The translations under genes and the position numbers were made by a program. A stretch of DNA of 64,000 nt. Source: Allacma fusca (taxonomy: Eukaryota > Arthropoda > Collembola > Symphypleona > Sminthuridae). Location of the stretch: positions 53,431,067-53,495,066 of the forward strand of contig OX359245.1 in assembly GCA_947179485.1 (NCBI GenBank), read 5' to 3'. The notes under the pieces were generated by a model. It was not told the DNA's origin. It did not search any database and saw only the letters and a program-made list of their open reading frames with translations. Shown here piece after piece: positions 1-8,121 of this stretch (the first letter of the stretch is position 1; each line of letters opens with the position of its first letter).

Positions 1-30
1 TTTACCCCTGCCAACTCTCACCTCCTTACA
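1..30 (+). repeat. 3' end of the 5' LTR
   Basis: These bases match 8092-8121 exactly and end in CA, as LTRs do. Only this end of the 5' LTR is inside the window. Confidence 0.9.
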
Positions 31-33
31 CTT

Positions 34-46
34 TGGCGACCGTGCC
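34..46 (+). other. primer binding site, probably tRNA-Arg
   Basis: The stretch TGGCGACCGTGCC begins three bases after the LTR end and starts with the obligatory TGG, complement of a tRNA CCA end. It resembles the arginine-tRNA primer site described for the 412/mdg1 group of insect gypsy elements. The tRNA assignment is from memory of those elements and needs the host tRNA set to confirm. Confidence 0.65.
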
Positions 47-1175
47 GAGTCCAAGTCTGCAATTTTTTTTGAGGAATTTTGAAGGCCGATCTTCCTGAAC
101 ATTTCCCCACGGGCGATTAATTGAGAAAATTTTGGTAAGAGTCAGGCTCGGCGGGACCGTAGCCGTCTTATGTTATTTCCCAGCTTGAGTGACCTCGAGC
201 TAAATTGTATTTTGTTTTTTTTTAAAAAGAGAGGAAATAATTGAATTCAGGACTTTCTTGTTCTAAATTAAATCTGTTTTATAAATTATTCTCAAATTCA
301 AAAGGAAAAAAAAGGAACTGATAGGGAATGTTCATGGCCACGTAGTTTTTTGTTGATTGTTCAGAAAATACTTACCATATTGTAACAGAGATAATTGTTT
401 CAAAAAAAAATGCTTGAGAATTTATTGTAAGAGCAGTACTAAGGATGAAAATACAAGAGTTTAGAACCATAATATGTTCATGCGTTAAAGTTCTAAGGAA
501 TTTTAGTTCATTTTAAAAATTTAGTTGCGGTAAAATCAGGGTGAATGTTTGTTTTTTTTGCCATCACATAGAATTACTAAGTGTAAGGGCACAAATAAAA
601 TCCGAGGATAATTAAGCATATTAATACACTTAACTACGCGTAGTTTTGGAATATAGCATATATTTAATTCCAACAAGTACACTCAGGGAGCATTGCACGT
701 AAGTACATAGGTACAAAGACGAGTCAGGTCCGAAATTAGCGAACCTTGATTAAGGGGCTGAGTGCAGGGTCATTCACCCAGATAAACGAAGGTTAATACA
801 GGTTGCACTCATAGTTTATCCAAGGTTGGATAGGCTCATTATAAAAAAAACAAATCACGAAAGGAGCTCACCAATGTTAACAGAAGTTTTTGGTTAGGCT
901 CATTAATGTAAAACAAAAACAAATTAGGACGGGAGCTTATCACTGTTAACATTAGAAGTTTTTAGATACGCTTCATTAGTTAAAAAAGACAAATCAGGAA
1001 GCAAAGCTTATCATTTTTAACAATACAAGCTGGATCGAAGCTCCACATGAATATTTTTACAAATACCTAAATGCCATTGCGCTGGTATAAAGAGCAGTAT
1101 TTTGTTTAAATAATTTTTTTTAAACAAGTTTTAAATAGAGTTCATGGTTATCACATTTTACATAAAAATCTGTTT
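47..1175 (+). promoter_or_regulatory. gypsy untranslated leader with tandem repeats and a splice donor
   Basis: This is a long untranslated leader with no sizeable ORF. Three imperfect copies of a unit of about 65-70 bases lie at roughly 831-893, 894-965 and 966-1029, each containing a CTCATTA- or TTCATTA-like start, ACAAAT and a GAGCTTATCA/TGTTAAC core. A consensus splice donor, CAC|GTAAGT, lies at 699-704 and could feed a spliced message for the third ORF. The repeats may belong to a packaging or regulatory region, but that is inference. Confidence 0.5.
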
Positions 1176-2540
1176 ATGAGTAAGGCGGATAAATCCATTT
1201 TTAAACAGGGGAATCCTACTGTTGATGCTAATTCTGCACGGGCTCAGAGGCAAATCAATAGACAAGCTAAAGTTGCAAAAAATAGTAGTACGCAAAATTT
1301 AAATAGCGTCTCAACTACCGACATGGCTGACGCATGGTACCAAGGCTTAGGGGACCCTGAGAAAGCATTTCTATTACAGTTCATGCAAAAGGCTAAGAAC
1401 GATAGTGGCAACTATCTTAGAATAGCCGAACAAGCTGCCCTAGCGGCACAGCAATTATTTACTGTATGTACACAGCAAGCCCATCCAGCTGCAAACCCAG
1501 TTGCAAATCCAGGTCACAATGTCATTTTGGCCAATTCTAACATGCAGATTCCTACATATGATAGGAAGAGGATGACCTCTGAATATTGTTTCACCCAGGT
1601 AGAGAAGTATTTTACTCTGCAGCATCATACTGCCGACAAGTACGTATATTTACTTGGAGGTATCTTGAAGGGTGATATGCAGAAGTGGTATGAAAACACA
1701 GTCACTGCAACCACAACATGGGTTGAAATACAGATGGAATTTGCATCAGAATTTGACACTGCCTTCGATAAGCAGGAACGGTTACGTTTATTAGCAACTA
1801 AGTCCCAGAAACATTTTGAGCCGGTAGCGGATTATGTTTATGAAATGATTTTTCTGGCTACACAAGTAGATAAGAGAGAATCCCTTAGTGATAGGTTGCG
1901 TCGAGCATATCACGGGCTTCATTACAGAATATATCAAACGGTAAAATGGGACCCTGATCAGGCTAATCCGACTGCAGGCAAATTGATTGCTGCAGCGGAG
2001 GATGCTTTGCGTATTCTCCATAAAACGCAGAAATTGGATAAGCTAGGGAAGATGGGGCTTCCACCTCTAGCTGGCGTTTCCGAAAAGGATAGCAAAACTG
2101 ATAGTGAGTCCAGTAAGGCTCACAGTAATGATAAAGCAGAGAATTCAAAGCAAGGCTACAGAGGAAATTCTCATCGGGGTAGTTTCAGAGGAAGGTTTCG
2201 AGGTCGAGGTCGAGGTTACCACAGTAATGGATCAGGTCATAGTCCCAAGGAAGAGAGTAAGTCAGAGGCCAGCACTTCCAGCAATGATAAAAAGGGGTTT
2301 AGTAGGAAGTTCGGATTTGACAAATCCAAAGCGCAGGTTGACACCAAAATCAAGTGTCATGGTTGTAAAGGTTATGGGCACATTGAGAAAGCTTGTCCAA
2401 GTAAGAATAAGGGCATTATGATGACCTTTCAGCATACATCAGTAGAATGTTGGTTGTGTGGTGGCGAGGGTCATGTGAGGCATCAATGTTCTTCGGAGCC
2501 TCTAAGTCAACACGACTCTGACAGTTCGGGGGAATGTTAG
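1176..2540 (+). CDS. gag: Gag (nucleocapsid) of the gypsy element
   Basis: A 454-residue protein forms the structural core of the retrotransposon particle and binds its RNA. The middle (about residues 125-290) has the helical, W-containing layout of Ty3/gypsy capsids. An arginine/glycine-rich stretch follows at about 328-350. The C-terminus carries two CCHC zinc knuckles, CHGCKGYGHIEKAC and CWLCGGEGHVRHQC, both with the C-x2-C-x4-H-x4-C spacing. Two knuckles plus an RGG-like box indicate strong RNA binding. The stop codon overlaps the pol start by a few bases (pol ATG at 2534, gag stop ending at 2540). Confidence 0.93.
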   Translation: MSKADKSIFKQGNPTVDANSARAQRQINRQAKVAKNSSTQNLNSVSTTDMADAWYQGLGDPEKAFLLQFMQKAKNDSGNYLRIAEQAALAAQQLFTVCTQQAHPAANPVANPGHNVILANSNMQIPTYDRKRMTSEYCFTQVEKYFTLQHHTADKYVYLLGGILKGDMQKWYENTVTATTTWVEIQMEFASEFDTAFDKQERLRLLATKSQKHFEPVADYVYEMIFLATQVDKRESLSDRLRRAYHGLHYRIYQTVKWDPDQANPTAGKLIAAAEDALRILHKTQKLDKLGKMGLPPLAGVSEKDSKTDSESSKAHSNDKAENSKQGYRGNSHRGSFRGRFRGRGRGYHSNGSGHSPKEESKSEASTSSNDKKGFSRKFGFDKSKAQVDTKIKCHGCKGYGHIEKACPSKNKGIMMTFQHTSVECWLCGGEGHVRHQCSSEPLSQHDSDSSGEC

Positions 2541-5500
2541 AGGGACAGTCTCGTGCTGTCCCAGTTGATTTCCTCTTGGAACTAATTTTAGCTCCGGTAT
2601 CCACAGTTAGCTACAATGACACGCCCCCAACCACTACTTTGCATGTTGAAGGCTATACTCTTAGAGCCTTAATAGACACAGGTTGTTCTAGATGTTGCAT
2701 AACCTTAAAAATCGCTAGTCAGCTTCCATTTCCAATAGAAACAAATTCTAAGGGAAGTCGATTCAAAACCGCGTCAGGGGAAATTGTCAAAACAAGAGGA
2801 ACTATTGAATTACAATTTAAATTTGGGGATAGACTCCTAAAGGATAATTTCCATGTATTATCCAAACTGGAATGCGGTACTGATTTAATATTAGGGAAAC
2901 AGTTCTTGGAAATTAATGATTTGAGTTTCAACCTGAAGGAAGGATTTTTTTGGTATGGTATTCTCCCTCCTAACGATCCATATGTAATTGAAAGTAATGA
3001 GAAAGGTTCTTTTAGATTGAATTTAGCAGTTAAGAATAATGACGAAATTCCAACTCAAAAACAAATGGATAGAGATATAAAGGAATTATTGGATGAGTTC
3101 AGAGATGTAGCTCCAATAGACGGTTCCATTGGCGTTACGGACTGGGTCTATCATCATATAGATTGTCCTGATAGTATAATTCCAAAGACTAAAGTTAGAG
3201 GCTATCCCCCAGCACAATTAAAAGTTATAGATGAGGAGATAGAAAAATTGTTAGCAGCCAGGGTTATACAGAGGTCGACATCACCGTATAACTCCAATAT
3301 TGTTTTGGCACGTAAGAAAGATGGTAGCTTTCGGATGTGTCTCAATTTCAAACCACTCAATGCGTTAACAAGGAAAAACGCAGCTTTGTTACCAAACCTG
3401 CAATGGATGTTGAGAATGATTCCCTCGTATAGATGGTTTTCGAAAATTGATTTGAAAAACGGTTATTTTCAGATTCGCCTAGATAAAGCATCAATCCCTA
3501 AAACGGCATTTAGTGTTCCTGGAGGAGGTCATTATGAGTATGTTAGACTTCCATTCGGATTGACAAATGCTCCAGCAACATTCCAACAGTTCATGAATTA
3601 TGCTTTCAAGGATTGGATGCATAAAATAATTATGTGTTATTTAGATGATGGGCTAGTCTTTTCGAAAACATACGAGAAACATTTAATGCATTTACGCATT
3701 GTATTCAATATTCTTCGGCAGGCAGGCGTCACAATTAATTTAACGAAATGTGAATTTGCAAAGCAGGAAACCGAATTTTTAGGCCACATCATTACTCCGC
3801 AAGGTCTTAAGAAAAGTCCGGAGAAAGTACAGGGTATAAGAGACTATCAAGTGCCAAAGAATGAGAAAGCGGTAATGCGATTTTTAGGTAAATCAGCATG
3901 GTATTCGACATTTATTAAGAATTTTTCAGAAGTAGCGGCACCACTCTATAACTTATTAAAGAAAACTTCTAGATGGAAATGGGGAGAGGCAGAGCAGAAG
4001 TCTTTTGATTCCATTAAAGATAGGATGGAAGAAGAAGTTTATCTTCACGGAATTGACTATGAGCAGGATATTATTGTTCAGACTGATGCTAGTGATATAG
4101 CTATAGCTGCTGTTTTACTTCAAATTGTAGCTGAGAAAGAGCACATTATTGAATGCAGAAGTGCTACTTTAAACCCTAATCAACAGAAATGGGGGGTATA
4201 CGAGAAGGAATGTTTTGCAATCGTTTGGAGATTAAGGAAATTTCACAATCTAATTGCAGGACATAAAATCATTGTCCAAACCGATAATATGGCAGTCACT
4301 TGGATGAAGAAGAATCCAAGTAGGAAGGCTAAAGTTGAGCGTTGGAGTATTGAGCTAGAAGAGTACAATTATGAGTTAAAGCATATTAAAGGGAAAGCGA
4401 ATATACTCGCCGATGCTTTAAGTAGAGCACCAAAGGATTCTTGTGAGCCTGATCAACTCCTTGATGACATTGCAGAAGGTGAATTAATTCCTTGTATAAA
4501 TTATCTAGCTACCGAGGTTACTAAAGAACGGTTGAAATTAGCTCAGCGCGAGGACTTGAAATTAGCTTCCGTGATCACAAGTTTAGAAAACAATGTGAAA
4601 CTGTCTTGTAAGCAGATTTATGAATTGCACGAAGGATTATTATGTGCTAGAGTACCCACTTATAATATGTTGGAAATTAAGAAGTTGGGTAACGTTTCGA
4701 GTAGAAAACTTGAGGAATATCTGCAAAAGGATAAACTAAATTCTGTGAATAGTCCGAGCTTAAGTCTATTGAGTATTAGACTATCGAGATTGAAAAATGC
4801 TATGAGTAGCAAGGAATATTCTTTAAATGCAGCTCAGTTCTGCGATCGAGAAGGTGAGGAACCTTTACTGAGTACGTTTATGTGTACTTCAATGATAGCG
4901 TGTGAGGAGCATGCTTATGAACCTTTAGCTTTGTTCTATAATAGGTTACAGGGGCGTGAGGAGCGTCCTTTGCTGAGATTGAAGCAAAAAGCTTTATTGT
5001 TGCAACGTAAAATAGAAAACGCCGGCCGAGACAAGCTTTTGACGTTACAGGAAGTATCAGATGCTGATTGTAAGCGTAAAGCTGATTATGAGAAACAGAT
5101 AGGGGAATTGCAAAGTAAGACTATGCTAGTCCCTGTGATACCAGCAAGTATGAGATCTGAAATTATGTCTTCATTTCATGATGTCCCAGAATGCGCGCAC
5201 TTAGGGTTTAAGAAACCCAGGCACATGATAATGAAAAGATTTTTTTGGAAAGGCATGACAAATGACATTAAGAATTTTTGCAAGTCATGTCAAGTGTGTC
5301 AACAGGTCAAATCAAATAACCAAGTTCCGCAAGGACTGATGGGTCATAACTTTAAGGTAGCGGAAGCCATGCAAACTTTATTTGTAGATATTGTTGGTCG
5401 GCTACCCAAGACCAAAAGACAAAATGAGTATATTTTAGTTTGTCAGGACGAATTCACGAAATGGCTCGAAATATTTCCAATGAGAAAGGCCACTGCACCG

Positions 5501-6466
5501 ATTCTGACGGAATTATTAGAGGATCAAGTTTTTTGCCGATTTGGATTTCCAAATAAAGTTATTACTGATCACGGAACTCAGTTTGAAGGTAGAGTTTTTG
5601 AGAGGTTGTGCAAACGTTGGGGTATCCAACACAGAACAGTAGCATATTATTCCCCGCAGGGAAATCAGGTTAAACGTTCCAATAGGGACTTAAAAACTAT
5701 GATAACTTCATTTTGTGGCAAACGACAGTCGGACTGGGACATTTATCTCCAGAAATTCGCATTAACTTTACGCACCATGGTGAGGGAGTCACTAGGATGT
5801 AGCTCCGATTTACTTAACTTAGGTAGAGTCATTCAGTTGCCAATTGATAGAGCAATTGCGCCAGCAGAGAGATCAACTTTAACACAAGACCAGATAGCTG
5901 CTTGGTTACCAATAGAGTTAAGTAAGTTGCGAGATTGGGTGCTAAAAAACATGCATAATTCGTATTGGTCGCAAAAAGAAAGATATGATAGGAAAAGGCA
6001 GCCGTGTAAATTCATTGTAGGTGATAAAGTGTTACTAAGAACCCACATACTCTCAAATGCTGAGGAAAAGATTAGTAAAAAACTGAGCAAGAAGTGGTTC
6101 GGTCCATTTAAATTAATTCGAGAAATCACTCCTGGCTTAACATTTGAAATAGCTCATGGATCTACAGGTGAACCATTTGGAACTCATCATGTTTATGAGT
6201 TTAGACCTTACTACGAAGATGAAGGAAAGGACGCACGTGCAAATGTTTGGGAAAGTAGGAAGAGTAGGAAGGATTTTTCTGTAGCTAATGATAATTTGCT
6301 CGTAGGTCAGGCTAACCAGCCGGAAGTTCACACACCTGAAACACCCAGTAATGATTCGGGTAGGGTGTTGCGTAAAAAGCCTAAGGTAGATTATTCGGAC
6401 GCACGCAGGAGAAAGCCTAATCAAGTTTTAAATTTAATTTTGAACACTAGTTCGTTTTTTAACTAA
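2534..6466 (+). CDS. pol: Pol polyprotein: protease, RT, RNase H, integrase
   Basis: A 1310-residue polyprotein that copies the element's RNA into DNA and inserts it. An aspartic protease has the active site DTG at residues 48-50. Reverse transcriptase has FSKIDL and YLDD (369-372). RNase H keeps its four acidic residues (QTDAS, EKECFA, QTDNM, ADALSR). Integrase has an intact HHCC zinc module (HD...AHLG...CKSCQVC) and the first two catalytic Asp (about 952 and 1012). The third position, normally Glu, is Lys (codon AAA at 5672-5674), 34 residues after the second Asp. A GPF module follows. Pol lies in the -1 frame relative to gag. That frame is open only from 2522, so expression is by a shift in the short G-run there or by reinitiation at the overlapping ATG. 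Confidence 0.95.
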   Translation: MLEGQSRAVPVDFLLELILAPVSTVSYNDTPPTTTLHVEGYTLRALIDTGCSRCCITLKIASQLPFPIETNSKGSRFKTASGEIVKTRGTIELQFKFGDRLLKDNFHVLSKLECGTDLILGKQFLEINDLSFNLKEGFFWYGILPPNDPYVIESNEKGSFRLNLAVKNNDEIPTQKQMDRDIKELLDEFRDVAPIDGSIGVTDWVYHHIDCPDSIIPKTKVRGYPPAQLKVIDEEIEKLLAARVIQRSTSPYNSNIVLARKKDGSFRMCLNFKPLNALTRKNAALLPNLQWMLRMIPSYRWFSKIDLKNGYFQIRLDKASIPKTAFSVPGGGHYEYVRLPFGLTNAPATFQQFMNYAFKDWMHKIIMCYLDDGLVFSKTYEKHLMHLRIVFNILRQAGVTINLTKCEFAKQETEFLGHIITPQGLKKSPEKVQGIRDYQVPKNEKAVMRFLGKSAWYSTFIKNFSEVAAPLYNLLKKTSRWKWGEAEQKSFDSIKDRMEEEVYLHGIDYEQDIIVQTDASDIAIAAVLLQIVAEKEHIIECRSATLNPNQQKWGVYEKECFAIVWRLRKFHNLIAGHKIIVQTDNMAVTWMKKNPSRKAKVERWSIELEEYNYELKHIKGKANILADALSRAPKDSCEPDQLLDDIAEGELIPCINYLATEVTKERLKLAQREDLKLASVITSLENNVKLSCKQIYELHEGLLCARVPTYNMLEIKKLGNVSSRKLEEYLQKDKLNSVNSPSLSLLSIRLSRLKNAMSSKEYSLNAAQFCDREGEEPLLSTFMCTSMIACEEHAYEPLALFYNRLQGREERPLLRLKQKALLLQRKIENAGRDKLLTLQEVSDADCKRKADYEKQIGELQSKTMLVPVIPASMRSEIMSSFHDVPECAHLGFKKPRHMIMKRFFWKGMTNDIKNFCKSCQVCQQVKSNNQVPQGLMGHNFKVAEAMQTLFVDIVGRLPKTKRQNEYILVCQDEFTKWLEIFPMRKATAPILTELLEDQVFCRFGFPNKVITDHGTQFEGRVFERLCKRWGIQHRTVAYYSPQGNQVKRSNRDLKTMITSFCGKRQSDWDIYLQKFALTLRTMVRESLGCSSDLLNLGRVIQLPIDRAIAPAERSTLTQDQIAAWLPIELSKLRDWVLKNMHNSYWSQKERYDRKRQPCKFIVGDKVLLRTHILSNAEEKISKKLSKKWFGPFKLIREITPGLTFEIAHGSTGEPFGTHHVYEFRPYYEDEGKDARANVWESRKSRKDFSVANDNLLVGQANQPEVHTPETPSNDSGRVLRKKPKVDYSDARRRKPNQVLNLILNTSSFFN

Positions 6467-6780
6467 GGGGAAGTATTTAATTTTAGTATAGTTCTGGCCA
6501 TGAACGTTAGGTTATTTTTAGGTTAGGTTAAGGATTTCAAAATTAGGTTAAGATTTTTTTTTGTTTGCTTTCTAACTGAATAGCAGGAGCGGGACTCATG
6601 CTAGCAGTTAAATATGTACATAGTCGCGCCTTCGGGTGCAGGGAATTGAATTTTAATGTGTATAATCTTTGATTGGCTTATAATTTTGTTTCGTTTTAGA
6701 TTATACTATTAATTACACTTTTAAATTGCTATGGTGAAACCAGAGCAAATGTTTTAATTAATTCTTATTTATTTTGAATG

Positions 6781-6792
6781 TTTTCTTTGCAG
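6781..6792 (+). promoter_or_regulatory. probable splice acceptor ahead of the third ORF
   Basis: A pyrimidine-rich run ending in TTTCTTTGCAG lies 35 bases upstream of the third-ORF ATG at 6828. Together with the GTAAGT donor at 699 it would give a subgenomic message like the env mRNA of errantiviruses. No transcript evidence is available. Confidence 0.45.
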
Positions 6793-6827
6793 AAGCGTTA
6801 GCGAGGCTTGCGCTGCTTTAATTCAGT

Positions 6828-7514
6828 ATGCTACCAGCTTTTCATGCTAATATTAACAGGATTCAGGACAAACTTCCATGGCTTAAATCTCACATGAAGC
6901 GAATTAATAATGCTGCTAAATTTGAGTTATCCTTAATGCAGAATGCTGCTATAGATGTGTGGAAGTTGTCAGAATACCATCGCGATATTATAACTAACTA
7001 TTCGTTGAAAGCACCTGTTATGTATTGTTCGTCAAGGCTACTGATTAATTGTATGTTTAATGCTGTTGTGATTGAGAAGGAGATTGGATTTTCTTTATTT
7101 GCTAATTGTAAGAATACATTTGCTTACGGCTTTTGTACTCATATTTCTATTTCTACGCAAGCCAAAACTTATGTTATTCCTTTGCTAAATGATTTTGATT
7201 ATATTAGAGAACGCGTCAAAATAATTTGCGAGAACCCGAATATTTTGAAAGTTGTATATTATTCAAACAAAACCGCGAAATACTTGTTCAGAGATTTTGA
7301 TTGTATTCTTCTTTGCTCTGTGGACGTTAGATTCGCACATTATTATTTATCGGGTAAAAAAGGATCGGAATTGGATAAAGGTCTAAATGAATTATGTCGT
7401 ACACATTGTAACACCGATTTTGCTAAATCAAATTTTATGGTTGATTGGTCACGAGATTTGGTAGATTATGAGGCTCAGTTAACTGCATCAACCAGCACGT
7501 TCCAAATAGTTTGA
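6828..7514 (+). CDS. third ORF of the gypsy element, degenerate DEDD-exonuclease-like
   Basis: A 228-residue protein lies between pol and the 3' LTR, the envelope position, but it has no signal peptide and no clear membrane anchor. Residues about 75-190 follow the layout of DEDD 3'-5' exonucleases of the Rrp6/WRN/EXD1 kind: a strand with VVIEKE in place of the Asp-x-Glu motif, then TYVIPL, then ILKVVYYS...YLFRDF where such enzymes have KV-H-G/D...L-x-x-DF, then VDVRFA like the FDTxxA of motif III. Several catalytic acids appear to be missing, so an RNA-binding rather than nuclease role is likely. This call is from motif order only. A basic tail in another frame continues to 7645. Confidence 0.5.
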   Translation: MLPAFHANINRIQDKLPWLKSHMKRINNAAKFELSLMQNAAIDVWKLSEYHRDIITNYSLKAPVMYCSSRLLINCMFNAVVIEKEIGFSLFANCKNTFAYGFCTHISISTQAKTYVIPLLNDFDYIRERVKIICENPNILKVVYYSNKTAKYLFRDFDCILLCSVDVRFAHYYLSGKKGSELDKGLNELCRTHCNTDFAKSNFMVDWSRDLVDYEAQLTASTSTFQIV

Positions 7515-7645
7515 AGTTGACCAGAGAGCAGCTCACCAGAGCCAATAGGCATAGGAGCGGCAAGAAGATTCAGGCCAGAAAGCAATTTCAACGCAAACGA
7601 GATGAACGGAAGAATCGCTTTTCCAGCCCTAACTCAAAACCATAA
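7471..7645 (+). pseudogene. out-of-frame basic tail of the third ORF
   Basis: A second frame opens at 7471, 44 bases before the third-ORF stop, and runs to TAA at 7643-7645. It encodes about 57 residues rich in Arg, Lys and Gln (for example RHRSGKKIQARKQFQRKRD). Such a composition looks like a real nucleic-acid-binding C-terminus and suggests that one base was gained or lost between 7471 and 7512. A programmed shift is possible but there is no clear slippery site. Confidence 0.4.
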
Positions 7646-7679
7646 AATCCGAAGGATTTTCCAATTTTAAGGGGGAGGG

Positions 7680-8121
7680 TGTAACGGAGAAGGTATCCTT
7701 TACAAGCGTATGTCAGCCTCAGTGGATCTGAGGCTAACTCTGTGTACTTGAAGCGGAGAGAGAGGCCGCATCTTATATGTGTGCCACGAGGAGCTTCAGT
7801 GCTTCCTGGAGCTCCGGACTGAAGAGACTTACTATTTGTATCCCTGAGTTGTAATAGCGTTTCACAATAATAAACTCGAATATATATATTGCTGTTAATC
7901 TAACCCTGGTCTCGAGTCTCACCTTTTACTGGTTCCGCATCCCTGGAGTTATTTATGGCAACTCATCTTTTTGGATTTATTTATCTAATTAATAACATTA
8001 TTATTGGACTGGCTTGATAATGAAATGGGAGTAATTGTTGGCATATTATTTAGTGGTTTTTTTTGTAATAATTTGCAGCTTTAGAGTAGCTTTTACCCCT
8101 GCCAACTCTCACCTCCTTACA
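7680..8121 (+). repeat. 3' LTR of the gypsy element
   Basis: The 442-base LTR starts TGTAAC directly after the polypurine run AAGGGGGAGGG (7669-7679) and ends CCTTACA. A TATA-like TTATATG at 7773-7779 precedes a TCAGT initiator at 7796-7800, a plausible U3/R boundary. The AATAAA poly(A) signal is at 7869-7874. Confidence 0.92.

Larger units (their letters stand above)
1..8121 (+). mobile_element. Ty3/gypsy LTR retrotransposon, nearly complete
   Basis: The first 30 bases of the window are identical to the last 30 bases of the LTR at 7680-8121, so the 5' LTR ends at base 30 and the rest of it lies outside the window. Next come a tRNA primer site, a leader of about 1.1 kb, gag, pol (protease, reverse transcriptase, RNase H, integrase), a third ORF where envelope genes usually sit, a polypurine tract (7669-7679) and the 3' LTR. 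The order PR-RT-RH-IN is that of Ty3/gypsy (Metaviridae). All ORFs are long, so the copy is young, but integrase carries a catalytic substitution and the third ORF seems frameshifted near its end. The target duplication cannot be checked because the left flank is missing. Confidence 0.95.
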
